NCBI GenBank assembly: GCA_029641185.1
Contig: JAPWGK010000007.1
Coordinates: 1-64,000 of the forward strand
Source: Pseudofabraea citricarpa
Lineage: Eukaryota > Ascomycota > Leotiomycetes > Helotiales > Dermateaceae
Direction: 5' to 3'
DNA length: 64,000 bases
The translations under genes and the position numbers were made by a program. Below, one piece after another: positions 1 through 15,549 of the stretch. The notes beneath the pieces were generated by a model, which was not told where the DNA came from, did not search any database, and saw nothing but the letters and a program-made list of their open reading frames with translations. Numbering within the stretch: the stretch's first letter is position 1; every line of letters starts with the position of its first letter.

Positions 1-3000
1 CTTAGATCGTATATAAAATCTCCTTAGTAAACTCCTTAAACTTATTAAAGTTATTATAAAGGTAGATTAATTTATCTTAATTATTATTATTATTAGGTTT
101 AGTAGAAATAATAATAAAGGTAAATATAAGAATAATAATAATAAAAGTATTAGTAATAAGCTTTTTTTTTATATAATTAGCTTTCTTAAGAATCTCTAAA
201 GTCTTATTATACTTTTTATAAGCTTTATAAAGCTCTAAGTAACCCTTAGGAAATAATAAAAGATCCTTCTTATAAAAGCAATTATAAATTACTAGTATAA
301 TTTATTTTAAATTATATATAATATTAATTAAAATCTAAAGGTCGCTTAAGTATTTATCTAGTCTTTTAGTTATTTTATCTTTTTTATTTTTAGTATTATA
401 AAGATAATATAATATAAATATCTTATTTCGAATCTTAAGAATAAAGATATCTAGCTTATTAAGATACTTAGGCTAAGATAATATTAACTAAGGTTATATA
501 AGTTAGAAATAAATTACTTATATAAATATAATATTTTAAGTAATTAGAATTAATAATATAAGAATAATATCTATTACCTAAAAGATAAGAATAATTAAGT
601 AATATAATAAGTATAAAAAAGACTCTTTTAATATAAAGAGAATATAAGAATAATTTTATAAGAGCTTTTAGCTTTCTAGAAGATAATAAAAAAATAAAAG
701 TAATATTAGAAGTATTATAATATAATCGCTTTAAAGGTAAAGAGATCTAGTTATTATTAGGATTAAAAGAATACTTTAGAGTACTCTTTAGGTATATAAG
801 GATCTCTTACTAAGAGTATACTTTATAAGATAAAGAAATAAAAAGAGATTCTTTTTCTTTTTTTTTTTTCTAATTATTATCTTTATTATAGGAATTATTA
901 TTAATATTTATACTTATATCCTTAGCTTATTAATTAATAGCTTTATTAATACGATTAAAGTTACTAGTATTAAAAGGGTTAATATCTTTATTAACTAAAA
1001 GAATAATAATATTCTTAGAAATACTTATATTATCTTTTAGATCTATAACTAAGTCCTTTAAAGCTATAACTTTATTATCTTTCTTTTTAGCTTATAAAGG
1101 TAAGTATAACTTAACCTAATAATATAACTACTTATACTTCTTAATTAGAATATTAGATTAATCTCCTTCTAATCTAGTTAAAATAATAAGTAATATAATC
1201 CTAATATTAGAAGTAAAAGGCTAGGTTAAAGCTCGACTTTATAATTAAGTCTAATAACTAGAAGTTAGAATACTAATAAATAAAAAGCTTATATTACTTA
1301 ATAGTTAACTATCTTTTAACTTAGAAGTTATTAGAATAATCTTTTTAATTATAAAGTCTAAGTATTATTCTAAATTATAAACTTAATCTTTTAGGATAAT
1401 ATCTATAAATTTTAAAAGCTTTTTCTAAATAAACTTAAGATTACTAGTAATAACCTTCTTCTTTTAATAAATATAAAATAAGTTCTTTATATTATATATT
1501 AAGTTTTATAAATACTTAGTTAATATTTAATAAGATTTTATTAAATAAAAGGATAAACTTACTAGAAGATAATTAATAAACTAAAGCTTCTTTTCTTACT
1601 TCTTAGTACGAAGGCTTTTTTATAAAGCTAAGATCTTTTTTAAGTAATTATAAAAGTATTTTCTTACTTTTAATTTATTTTTATTTAAGAAGTTAAATAA
1701 GATATTAGGTATAATCTCTTTCTTATCTTCCTAACTTAAAACTTCCTCCTAAGACTAGAGTTAATAGCTAGATAATAAATAATAAGACTAGGAAACTTAT
1801 AAAAGTAAGTATAAGTTTTATAAAAGTAATATAATAAAACTTATAAATAATAATTAGATAATTATAATATTCTAGTAAAGGATTTTAAGTATTATTAGGT
1901 AAACCTAATTTATAATACGTATCTTTTAATACCTAAAATAAGTTTTCTTCTAAAAATATATTATATAAAACTTTAAAGATAAAAGCTATTATTTTATTTT
2001 TATTATTAAGTATATTAAATAAGAAGTAATTATACTCTAGGATTATAAGAGTTTTAGCTTATTACTAGGCTACTTTACTAATAGCTTCTTATTTTATAAG
2101 TTATATATTCTTAGGATTATTAGAAATAACTAAATTATTAAAAATAAAAAAGTATTTAGGTAAGCCTAGCTTTATATAAAGTTTATACTAATATTTTATT
2201 ATTAGCTTAAAAATAACTTATTATTTAGTAAGATAAAGCTTATTCTTAAGCTTATTAAGAGTATTATATAAGATAATAAAATCTAAGAGTATTAGAACTA
2301 AGTTAAAATATATACTTACTAACTTATTAGTATTTATAATTATCTTCTTTTTTAGGATAAAGATAATTTATATAAGAGTTAGCTTAGGCTTAGATATAAT
2401 AATTTAAAGCGTATACCTATTTAAAGTAATAAGTATTCTTATAATTACTTAGTATATAAAATATCTTAATAAAATATTACTTATTTTTTATAAGATAATC
2501 TAATAAAACTTTTATAAAATAAGATAAAATAAAGAACTTATATAAAGAGATACTAGTATATATATTATCTTTTATTATAATAATAAGTTCTTATATTTAG
2601 TATAAGCGCTTATAATTAATTATACGAACCCTTATTAAGCTCTTATAAAAGATAATAAAAGGAAGATAGATAAACTTATTATATTAAAATAATTTATAGC
2701 TAGTTTCTTAGGAATAAAATTAGGAGTTTTATACTTAGATTAAAGCTATAATATAAGGAATAATTAGTATAAAGATAGATTAATATATATTACTAACTTA
2801 TATAATAAGATTAATAATAAATAATTTAAGAACTAGAAATAAAAATTATAAAAGAACTTACTAGATCTAAAAGAAGAGAAATAAATATATTAGAGATTAA
2901 AAGAAAAGAATAATAAAGACTTAATAAGATATTATAAAATTAGAGTTATAAAAGTATTTTATTTTAGTTTAAATAAAGAAAGCAAAGGAATTTATAAGTA

Positions 3001-3787
3001 AAAAACGATTCGGCTAAAATATCCTTTTTTTATATAATAAAAGATAGGTATTATAATTATAATTAAAAGGAAGAGTATAATATTAAATTAATCTTTAGAA
3101 AATAGGAATAATAAATATTAGAGTTTATAATATATCTAAATAAAAAGAAAAGAGAATTATAGCTTTATATCTTAAGTTAAGAGATTTTCTATAATTAAAA
3201 TACTTAGTTTTATACTAAGAATAATAATTCTTATAAGAGATTTAAGCTAAGAATAACTTAACCGGTTATTAGGAGTATTTATTAAAAGAATATAAGTTTA
3301 TTTATTATAAGGGAAAAGTAATCTAAGAGTTATAAGATTATCTTTTAGGAGATAATTAGAAGAGCGTATTATAATAACCTAAAGTTATAAGAAATATATA
3401 TCTTATATCTTAACTTTAATTTATTAAAGATAAAAGATACCTAATAATATTATAAGAAAGGCTATTATATAAGGGATAAATATAATAAAGTTATATACTC
3501 GATTTTATTATTTTCTTTACTTTTATAAGAAGTTATTATTACCTTAGGTACTATTATATAAGGGTTTTATAAGTACTTTTTAAGCGTTTTAGGAGTTATA
3601 TATAGTTAATTTATACTTTATTATTATAATTAATTAATTACTTCTTTTACCTCTTATCTTTATAACTATTAATTCGATTATTAAATATATCTTATATATA
3701 ATTATATATATTATATTAGTTACTAGTTATATTTATAGTATTATAAATTCGAATACGCCTTAATATTTATTATCTTATTATAATATA
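1..3787. repeat. Long direct repeat, copy 1 (left-truncated)
   Basis: This stretch aligns nearly colinearly with about 11211-14983 at an offset of roughly 11.2 kb. Differences are mainly transitions and small indels, as expected for two RIP-mutated copies of one element. Similarity stops around 3787, where copy 1 continues 'atagaattat' and copy 2 continues 'tattaatagg'. The left end lies outside the window, so the true element is longer than 3.8 kb. I could not assign it to a transposon class. Confidence 0.88.
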
Positions 3788-6700
3788 TAGAATTATATAA
3801 GTTACTTTAAAGGTTTATTTTCCTAGCTTTATTAGAATTTCTCTTTTTAAGAAGATAAAAGCTATTAAATTTATTTAATATTATAAATAAATAATACTTA
3901 ATAGAAGTTTTTCTAATACTAAGCTAATTCTTAGATACTCTTAATTATTATTACTTATTAGTTTATTCTTATACTAAAGTATTAGATAACTTTAAGTAAA
4001 GAAATTAGGTTACTTTTAAGAAATATTCCTAAAGAAATAAGCTAATTATAACTCTAAGTAACTTTAATATATTATTAAGTTCTTAAATATTTTAGTTAAT
4101 TATCTAAAAGAAGATATAACTAAAATCTTAGAATTCCTAAAGATATATAAGCTAAGCTTTAAGCGACTACTTAGTAATAGCTAACTAAGCTCTTATAAAT
4201 AAGTATATAAGCTTTTTTCTAGTTTTCCTAAAGATTATATTCTTATTATTATAAAAAAGAAGAAGATTAAGTATAATAAACTAAGAACTTTTATATTTAC
4301 TAAGATTTATAAGTTTACTAAGACTTATACCTAAGCTAAGAAGAATCTTATTTACTTACTTAAGTAAGATAATAATAATATTATTATTATTAATAAGTTA
4401 CTAGACTTTAATTATATAATAATCTAAATAAGACTTTTAATCTAATTACTCTTTTTATACTAATAGTTAATAACCTTATATAAATTATTATAACTCTTAG
4501 TATAATACTTAGTAATATAACTATAAAGATATAAGCCTCTAAAGTAGCTCTCTAATTATAATAAGATTAATAATATTACTAATATAATAGCTAAGATATT
4601 ATTAGAAGATTATATTACTTTTAAGATTATTATAATTAAATATTAGAAAGAGAAAGATAAGTTACTTATTATTACTAGTAAAAGTAATACTAGAGTTAAT
4701 ATATTAGAGATTAAGTTTTATAATAATAAGCTAAAGTTACTTAAGTAATATAATAATTATAATATTAAAGAGAAGATTAATAAGATATATTATATAATAA
4801 AAGTATATAATTATAAGTATAATTCGAGTTATATAATAGTATAAATCCTAGTACTAGTATTTATATTAGTATTTTATAAACTAGCTATTAATAATTTAAC
4901 TTTATAAATTAAGATTATATATATTAGTATTATAATAAATACTTTTATTTTTCTAGTAATTATCTAATACTTACTTATTATATAAAAGTTAAAATCGTTT
5001 ATAAAGATAAAAGTAATAACTAGATATATCTTAGACTTATAAGATCTAATTTAATATTCTTTTAGAAAGCTAAGATATCTTAAGATATTTTTACTAAAAA
5101 ATAATATTTATATTATAATAATAATAAGATTTCTTATTATAATTAATTTAAGATATTTTAGCTTAAGAAAAATATAAAGACTAAATCTAATATTAATATT
5201 AAGATAAGTAAATATAAGCTTACTAAGATTTATAAGTATAAGAAGAAAGATATTATAACTAGCTTTATTAGTATATAAGATAATATTATAACTTTCTAGT
5301 ATATAATATTAGTTATTAAATTTAAAGAAAAACTAAACTTTTATTATTAGTTATAATTAGTTATAATAAGTAAAAATAATAAGATTAAGTAAATTATACT
5401 TAATACTCTTATTATTATACTTATAAGCCTAAGAGATATCCTAGTAGTTATTAATATCTTTAGAAAACTAAGTTAAATATAAGTATTAAAAGAATACTAA
5501 GAAGCTAAAGAAAACTATTAAGTTTATTATTCTAATATCTAGAATTATAAATTTAGATATTTTAGAGTAAGTATTTTACTAATATAAATTAATTAATACT
5601 AAGATATCTAGGTATAATAAGAAGCTCCTAAGTACTTAGGAACCTTTATTAAGAACTTAATATAACTAGGCCTAGATAATAATAAAATCTTAGAAGTTAT
5701 TAAAGCTAAAGAAAAAAAGAATATAAGTCTTATATCTTATAAGCTAAGATACTTAAAATATAATATATAATTATAAATTAGATAATTATACTTATATATA
5801 AATAAGCTTTTATCTTTAATTAAATAAATCTAGCTTAAGTTATAAGAATTAGTTATTATTAACTTCTAAGTAATATAATTTAAATTAATATACTAAAGGT
5901 TAAAGAAGTTAGGATTTTATATAAGTATAAGCTTTCTTATATAAAATATAACTACTAGAGTTAATATTTTATTATATTATATTAATAGCTTATATTTACT
6001 AGTTATTATTTATAGTTATAATAATTAGAAGTTAATATAAGTAATAAATATAATAAATATAAGTACTAAGATTAATATTATAACTTATAATATCTAGAGA
6101 AAAGTTAGTCTTAGTATTAGAAAAAGAAAAATCTTATAGCTATTAATTATAAGAGAATATCTTAAGTAATTCTTAGGGTTTATAATAATATATAACTAGA
6201 TATTAGTAATATATAAGTAATCTTATATATTTATATAATATAATAATTAGATTATAGCTTAGTACTTAGGTAACTATTTATATATAAGATAAAAGTAAGC
6301 TTAAAATAAGACTTAAAAAAGAATTATAAGATATAAATTATAACTAATAATAATATTAATAGATTAAGCTTTTATATTTTTATATTATTACTTATAAGTT
6401 TAAGACCTAAGTAATATAATAATAAGATCTAAAGGATAACTTAGACTTTAGAAGTAACTTAGAAAACTAGATATTAATTTATTATAAGAGAAATAAGTTA
6501 AAAGATATATAAATAAATCTCTTAAATATATATAAGAAATCTTACTAAAAGAGAAAAAAGATAAGCCTAATATAAGGAAAATAATAAAAGGTTATAATAT
6601 ACTTATAAATATAAATATAAATAAAAAGGCTAATATTTTATTATATTTATTATTAAGATAAAAGAAATATAAGAAGATTTAAGAAATACTTAAGCTAGTT

Positions 6701-7554
6701 ATAAGCTTAAGAAAGCTTTCTTAGTTAAACTCTAAGACTTAAGAGAGCTTAATAAATATTTATTAGAAGCTTACTAAGTATTTTATTAGTTCTCTTAGAA
6801 ATCTTAATACTAGAAAATAAGCCTAAGATATCTAAGAAGTAAAAGAATAATAAAAGTAATTTTATAAAGTCTTTTTTTCTAAAAAGTAATTTATATATTA
6901 TTAGTCTTAAAAGATTATTAAGATTATAAGTATTTTATAAAAGTATAATACTTTCTTTTTTTAAGATAAAATATAAAAGGAAATCTTAACTTTTTATAAG
7001 TAAAAAGCCTAAAAGATAAAACTTATAAATCTTAGAAAAGATATAAGAGTTAAGTTATTTAGTCTTAATAACTAGAAGAAAGTTATTAAGTTAATAGAAA
7101 AGTTATTATTTATTCTAGGTTCTTATAATAACTAGTTTAAGTCTTAATATATAAAGTTTCTAAAAGCTAAAAACTTATACTAGAAAGAATATAAGACTTA
7201 TTTATAAGTAATATATTAATCTTAAAAGAAAAAGAATATTCTAAGAGATATTTTATAATAAAAAAGAATATTCTTATTTAATTAATTAAGAAAAAAACTT
7301 ATAAAACTAGAAGTTACTAAGTTATAAGAAATTAAGATAATATTATATAAAATATAATAAATATAAAACTTTCTAATTACTAAGAGATTTTATAAGATTA
7401 TATATAAGATAATAAGCGAGCGTATTACTAATAATATACTAGAAAGCTATTATAAGTTATATAAAAACTTATAATTTCTAGTTATAAAAGAAAAGCTAAA
7501 TAAATATAAACTTATAAGTATAATTATAAAATATAATATAATAATAATTAGAGA

Positions 7555-8720
7555 TATTAATCTTCTTTTATTAGTAGATTCTTTTATAAAAGAGTTTATA
7601 TATCTCTAGATTATTAGCTTAATTAATTTATTTTCTAGTTATAATTAGATTTTATTAGCTAAGTAAAATAAAAACTTAATTACTTTTTTTATAAATAATA
7701 TTAGACTACTAAGGGTTATTACTCTTATATAAGAGTATAATAAATTTAATAGCTTAGTTTATATATATTATATCTAAAATACTTTTTTCCTTAAATTCTT
7801 ATATTATTAAATTATTCCTTAATAATATTAGTATTAAAAGATCTTATTTATAATATAATAATAAAAAAGTTTTTCTAGGAGTTTAATAATTTATAATAAA
7901 ATATATATAAAACCTTAGTAAGATATTACTTAAGCTTAAGAGAGTAAGTTTAATTATTAGTCCTAAGTCTAAGTTTTATATAAAAGATATTAAAGTTATT
8001 AGATTTATTTATAATCCTAAGAGTAAATCGTTATTAATATAAAGATTATAAAGCTAGTTAATTAGCTAGATCTAACTAATACTAAAAGAGGTTTATATCT
8101 TCTTAGGAATTTATATATATTATTATATCTAGGTTAAAACTTTTATACTTATTATAAAACTATTATATAATTTATTAAAAAAGAATATAATATTTAAGTA
8201 AGATAAAAGATATTAGAAGCTAAACTAAAGCTTATTAAGATATTAGTAAAAGCTTCTTATCTTATTATAATTAATTATAAGCTTAAAGTAAGAATAATTT
8301 ATATTATTATTAATATAAGTTTAAATAACTAGAGAAGATATACTCTTATAAGATAATAAAAATAAGAAAAAATATCTAAGTAAATATAAGTTAGAGATAT
8401 AAAATCTAGCTAAGTATAATTATAATATTATTAAATATAAGTATAAAGTATTCTTAAGATACTTAAGAAAATAAAAGAATATATTATTAGAGTATATTTT
8501 ACTCTTAAGATAAATACTAATATACTTATTACTTAGCTTAATAATATTATTTTAGATATACCTAGTATATTATTAATAAAATAAATTACTCTAGATTCGA
8601 TTATTTAACTTTAAGATTATATATATACCTAGTAAGAAAAATAAAGCTATAAATATATTATCTTATTATCTTATTATAAAAAAGGAACTTAAAGATAAAA
8701 AGTAAGAAAAAGAGATTAAT
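7555..8720 (+). mobile_element. Fossil Ty3/gypsy pol: reverse transcriptase and RNase H
   Basis: Reading through stop codons, the + strand gives a recognisable gypsy polymerase. At about 7600-7690 'SLINLFSSYN' corresponds to the family's 'SLIDLFSGYDQ'. At about 7915-8045 'LIISPKSKFYIKDIKVI' corresponds to 'LTISGPKSKFC..GIKVVGFIC'. At 8100 'FLGIYIYYYI.VKTFILI' corresponds to 'FLGVCVYYRIWVKDFALI'. At about 8490-8580 'RVYFTLKINTNILI' corresponds to the RNase H 'VRFTLETDANVLI'. At about 8597-8690 'RLFNFKIIYIPSKKNKAINILSYY' corresponds to 'RLFDF.I.HVPGKKN.AADALSRR'. Almost every lost residue is explained by C-to-T or G-to-A changes. A frameshift lies near 8585-8595. The element is inactive. Gag and protease upstream and integrase downstream (to about 9.7 kb) are probable but too eroded for me to delimit. 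The LTRs were not found. Confidence 0.85.
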
Positions 8721-11210
8721 AATTATATTATCTTTTAACTTAGCTTTCTTTAAATAATACTTATTTTAAGATCTTATATTTACCTAAATACTAAAATAAG
8801 TATTATCTTTTAGGTAAGTAAAATCTTAAGTTAAAATAAATTATAATATTTCTTATAACTCTTAAGAGACTAGCTAGTATTAGAAGATAAAAATAATTAG
8901 TATTTTAATAATATATTATAAGATTCTAAGTATACTAAAGTATATTATAATAAAAACTTACTAGGAGTAATATAAATAATATATTATTAATAATCTAAAA
9001 GAATAAGTAAATATTATTAAGAACTTATATAATAAAAAGATATATAAGAGATAAAAGATAATATATATAAAAGTAATAAAATATTATTTCTAGAAGAAAT
9101 ATTATAAGTAAGTAAAAGTATATATAATATTATATCCCTAGTATTAATTTAGGTTATATAATATTACTTATAAGATAATTTATATAACTAGAATATTATA
9201 TATATATTATAAATAATATCTAGATATTATTAATCTCTTATTAAGTATAAGTAAGTCTTTTATTATTAATATATATAAGAAGATATTAGGTATAATTATA
9301 AGATATATTATCTCTAAGATAAACTTTACTTATATTATTACTTTTATTAAAAAGAATATTCTTTATATTTATAATATATTTAAGATTCTTATTATTAATA
9401 AAAGACCTAAGAACTAGGAAGCCTTAATAATCTTATATCTAAGCTTAAGTTTATTAAGATATAAGTAAATACTTATAATTCTTATACTTAAGACTTAATT
9501 AAAAGAAGATTATTTTAATATAAAAGTAATTTTTCTAAGATTATAAATAAGATATTTAAGAACTAGCTAAGATATATTAAGAAGATTTACTTTATAGATA
9601 ATATTATAATAAAAGCTCTTATAAGGCTTATTATATTTTATTTATAATTTAGCTTTAAGATTATATTTATTATTAAAAGCAAGTATCTAATATAATAATA
9701 TCTAAGATAAAATCTAATTAAAAAGATAAATAAAAAGTTTTTAATTATTTTATATATTAAGTAACTTAAAATCTATAATAAATATATACTAGAGGTCTTA
9801 CTAATAAAATAATATAAATACTAAGAATCGAAAGAAGCTACTAATTATAATTATATCTTATAAAAGAATTACTTCTTAAAAGGGATATTATTCTTATATT
9901 TAATATTATATAAGAAGCTAATATATTAAAATAATAAGCGCTTAATTTTAGGTAAAAAGGCTTATATATAATTTTAAAAGCTAATAATAAGAAGGATATC
10001 TTATTAGCTTAGTAAAATAAATATAACTTCTTTTTATAATACTTATATAAGATATAAATTAAAGAAATTTATTTAAAGAGAAAGATATTTATATTCTTAC
10101 TAATAATATTAAGCTTTCTAAAGATAAGGCTATTATTAGAATACTAATACGTCTAAACCTTAGAAGCTCTAATAAGCTCTTACTAAGTCTTAAGATAAAG
10201 CTTACTAGTAATTTACCTAGTCTTTTAAAATTACTCTTATAATTATAAGAGTAACCTAATAATCCTAGGCTAACTTCCTAAGTATTAGCTAAGATAAATT
10301 AGTAAGATAATATATAAGAAATCTTTTTAGAGAAAGCTAATAATAATAAGATTAATATAATTATTAAAGATACTAAAAAAGAAGTACTAGAAAAGCTCTT
10401 ATTATACGATCCTAAGTAATTATATAAGTTACTTATATAAAAGAGATTTTTAGATAATAAAAACTTAATAAATAATAAGAATTAATTTTATATAAAAAGA
10501 AGCTAATAATAATAATTAGGTAAGAAACTAGCTATAATATACTAATAATAATATATAAAAGACTAAGAGTAAGATATTTCTCTTTAGGGTATCTTTTTTA
10601 TTCTTAGCTTAATATAAGTATTTTAATACCTAGTATTTTAAAGAAAGAATTATATTTAGTTTAAGATTTAAATATCTTTTAGTAACTCCTCTTATTTAAT
10701 ATTTTACTAATAAATTTCCTTTTATATTATTATTATTATTTTTATATATTATTTATTTAAGTTTAATTTTATTTTCTTAATTTAAGTATTATTTCTTTAT
10801 TTAAATTTCTTTTTTATAATTAGAGAGATAACTAATATATTAGAGGAAAAAAGAAAGTCCTTAAATTATAAAAAGTCTTTTAAGGATTAAAAGTTATAAT
10901 AAGACTCTAGGAGTTTTTACTAAGTATATATTAAGTATTCTAGGTATTATTAATAAGTTTACCTAGGTAATTCTTTAAATAATTTTAAATAAAATTTATA
11001 TAAATATAAGATAAAAATATTATAAATTATTAAGTAAAATAATACTTTAATTTTATAAGTATAAATCTATTTATTTATCTAAACGTATAATTATATATAA
11101 GACTAGGTATTAAAAAATAAGAACTTTAAACCTAGAAATAATTTATTATTATAAATACTTAAGTAAAAACTTTATAAGAGTAAAATATAAAAGGATTTCT
11201 TACTAAGACT

Positions 11211-14200
11211 TCTAGATTATATATAAAGTCTCTTTAGTAAACTTCTTAAACTTATTAAAGTTATTATAAAAGTAAATTAATTTATCTTAATTATTATTAT
11301 TACTAGTTTAATAAAGATAATAATAAAAGTAAATATAAGAATAATAATAATAAAAGTATTAGTAATAAGCTTCTTTTTTATATAATTAGCTTTCTTAAGG
11401 ACCTTTAAAGCTTTATTATACTTTTTATAAGCTTTATAAAACTCTAAGTAACCCTTAGAAAATAATAAAAGATTCTTCTTATAAAAGTAATTATAAATTA
11501 CTAGTATAATTTATTTTAAATTATATATAATATTAACTAAAATCTAGAGGTTACTTAAGTATTTATTTAGTCTCTTAGTTATTTTATCCTTTTTATTCTT
11601 AGTATTATAAAAGTAATATAATATAAATATCTTATTTCGAATCTTAAGAATAAAGATATCTAGCTTATTAAGATACTTAGGCTAAGATAATATTAGCTAA
11701 GATTATATAAGTTAAGAATAAATTACTTATATAAATATAATACTTTAAGTAATTAGAACTAATAATATAAGAATAATATCTATTACCTAAAGAATAAGAA
11801 TAATTAAGTAATATAATAGGTATAAAAAAGGCTCTCTTAATATAAAGAGAATATAAGAATAATTTTATAAGAGCTTTTAGCTTTCTAGAAGATAATAAAA
11901 AAGTAAAAGTAATATTAGAAGTATTATAATATAATCTTTTAAAAGGTAAAAGATCTAGTTATTATTAGGACTAAAAGAATACTTTAGAATACTTTTTAGG
12001 TATATAAGAATCTCTTACTAAGAATATATTTTATAAGATAAGAAAATAAAAAGAGATTCTTTTTTTTCTTTTTCTTTTCTAGTTATTATTTTTATTATAA
12101 GAATTACTATTAATATTTATACTTATATTCTTAGCTTATTAATTAATAGCTTTATTAATATAATTAAAGTTACTAGTATTAAAAGGATTAATATCTTTAT
12201 TAATTATAAGAGTAATAATATCCTTAGAAATACTTATATTATCTTTTAGATTTATAACTAAGTCTTTTAAAGCTATAATCTTATTATCTTTTCTTTTACT
12301 AAGAAAATAACGTAACTTAACTTAATAATATAACTACTTATATTTCTTAACTAGAATATTAGATTAATCTTCTCTTAATCTAGTTAAAATAATAAGTAAT
12401 ATAATCCTAGTATTAGAAGTAAAAGCTAAGTTAAAGCTCTAACTTTATAATTAAGTCTAATAACTAGAAGTTAAAATACTAGTAGATAAAAAGCTTATAT
12501 TACTTAATAATTAATTATCTTTTAACTTAGAGTTATTAAAGTAATTTTCTTAATTATAAAGTCTAAGTATTACTTTAAATTATAAACTTAATCTTCTAAG
12601 ATAATATTTATAAACTTTAGAAGCTTCTTCTAAATAAACTTAAGATTACTAGTAATAATCTTCTTCTTTTAATAAATATAAAATAAGTTTTTTATATTAT
12701 ATATTAAGTTTTATAAATACTTAGTTAATACTTAGTAAAATCTTATAAAGTAAAAGAATAAACTTACTAGAAGATAATTAATAAACTAAAGCTTTTTTTC
12801 TTACTTTCTTAGTATAAAGATTCTTTTATAAAGCTAAGATCTTTTTTAAGTAATTATAAATATATTTTCTTATCTTTAATTTATTCTTATTTAAGAAATT
12901 AAATAAGATATCTAATATAATCTTTTTTTATCTTCTTAACTTAGAACTTCCTCCTAAGGCTAAAGTTAATAGCTAGATAATAAATAAAAAGACTAAGAAA
13001 CTTATAAAAGAAATATAAGTTTTATAAAAGTAATATAATAAGACTTATAAATAATAATTAGATAATTATAATATTCTAGTAAAAGATTTTAAGTATTATT
13101 AGGTAAACCTAATTTATAATATATATCTTTTAGTATCTAAAGTAAGTTTTTCTCTAGAAATATATTATATAAAACTTTAAAGATAAAAGCTATTATTTTA
13201 TCTTTATTATTAAGTATATTAAATAAAAAGTAATTATACTCTAGGGTTATAAGAGTCTTAGCTTATTATTATATTATTTTACTAATAATCTCTTATTTTA
13301 TAAGTTATATATTCTTAGGATTATTAGAGATAACGAATTATTAAAAGTAAAAGAATATTTAGTAAGCTTAGCTTTATATAAAGTTTATACTAATATTTTA
13401 TTATTAGCTTAAAGATAGCTTATTATTTAATAAGATAAAGCTTATTCTTAAGCTTATTAAGAGTATTATATAAGATAATAAAATCTAAGGTATTAGAACT
13501 AAGTTAAAATATATATTTATTAACTTATTAGTATTTATAATTATTTTTTCTTTTAGGATAAAAATAATTTATATAAGAGTTAGCTTAGGCCTAGATATAA
13601 TAATTTAGGATATATATTTATTTAAAGTAGTAAGTATTCTTATAATTACTTAGTATATAAAATATCTTAATAAAATATTATTTATCTTTTATAAGATAAT
13701 CTAATAAAACTTTTATAAAATAAGATAAAATAAAAAACTTATATAAAAGGATACTAGTATAAGTATTATCTTTTATTATAATAATAAGTCCTTATATTTA
13801 ATATAAGCGCTTATAATTAATTATATAAACTTTATTAAGCTTTTATAAAAGAATAATAAGAGGAAGAAAAATAAACTTATTATATTAAAATAATTTATAG
13901 ATAGCTTCTTAGAATAAGATTAAGAGTTTTATACTTAGATTAAAGCTATAATATAAGGAATAATTAATATAAAAGTAAATTAATACGTATTACTAACTTA
14001 TATAATAAGATTAATAATAGATAATTTAAGAACTAAAGATAAAGATTATAAAAGACTTATTAGGTTTAAAAGAAAAAAAGTAAATATATTAGAGATTAAA
14101 AGAAGAAAATAATAAAGACTTAGTAGGATATTATAAAATTAAAGTTATAAAGATATTTTATTTTAGTTCGAATAAAAGAAGTAAAAGAATTTATAAGTAA

Positions 14201-14983
14201 AAGATAATTTAGCTAAAATACTCTTTTTTTATATAATAAAAGATAAGTATTATAATTATAATTAAAAGGAAGAATATAATATTAAATTAATTTTTAGAAA
14301 GTAAGAATAATAAATATTAGAGTTTATAATATATCTAAATAAAAAGAAAAGAGAATTATAGCTTTATATCTTAAGTTAAGAGATTTTCTATAGTTAAAAT
14401 ACTTAGTTTTATACTAAGAGTAATAATTCTTATAAGAGATCTAAGCTAAGAATAACTTAACTAGTTATTAGGAGTATTTATTAGAGGAATATAAGTTTAT
14501 TTATTATAAGAGAAAAATAATCTAAGAGTTATAAGGTTATCTTTTAGAAGATAATTAGAAGAATAAATTATAATAGCCTAGAGTTATAAGAGATATATAT
14601 CTTATACCTTAACTTTAATTTATTAAAGATAAGAGATACCTAATAATATTATAAGAAAAGCTATTATATAAGAGATAAATATAATAAGATTATATACTTA
14701 ATTTTATTATTTTCTTTACTTTTATAAGAAGTTATTATTATCTTAGGTATTATTATATAAGGGCTTTACAAGTACTTTTTAAGCGCTCTAGGAGTTATAT
14801 ACGATTATTTATATTTTATTATTATAGTTAATTAATTACTTTTTTTATCTCTTACTTTTATAACTATTAATTCGATTATTAAATATATCTTATATATAAT
14901 TATATATATTATATTAATTATTAGTTACGTTTATAGTATTATAAATTCGAATATACTTTAATATTTATTATCTTATTATAATA
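11211..14983. repeat. Long direct repeat, copy 2
   Basis: This is the second copy of the repeat that opens the window, in the same orientation. Its left edge can only be placed near 11211, because that is where copy 1 meets the window boundary. The right edge near 14983 is a real divergence point. Paired blocks are easy to recognise at about 2400 versus 13600 and about 3680 versus 14877. It abuts a gypsy integrase remnant on its right side. Confidence 0.87.
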
Positions 14984-15549
14984 TTATTAATAGGAAAGAA
15001 ATATATTATTATTATAAATAATTATATAATATAATTTCTATAAGCTAATATAATAGCTAAAGTAAGATTAAAAGATTTAATAAGACTATTATAAAAGATT
15101 ATTAATATATTTAGCTAGCTTTTATTAGTTTATACTAATAATAAAAGTTATTTTAAAAAGTATTTTAATTAACTTCTTAAGAATAATAATATATATTATT
15201 TCTAGGTATTAATAAGTTATCTTATATTTATTAATATAAATAAACAAATAATTTAGCTTATTTTAAAAGAAATACGTATAATCTTATAAGAAAAAGATAA
15301 ATATATTATATACTAGGATATATTTCTTCTAATAATTATTAATATAATTCGAATATAATAGATAAAAGTATACGACTTTATACTTTTAGAATTATTAATA
15401 AGATTCTAAGTATATTATAATAAAGATTTATTATTAGATATTAAAGTAAAGATTAGAATATATTTCCTTAAAAATATTAATCTAAGATATAAGTAGATAT
15501 TAGTATAATATAATATTATAGATAATATTAATCTAATAATTATAAAGCT

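Noticed and set aside
1..200. Gag-like reading on the minus strand of the long repeat
   Set aside because: A short stretch reading 'NNFNKFKEFTKEI' is reminiscent of gypsy Gag, but in the RIP-degraded AT-rich context it is too short to rely on.
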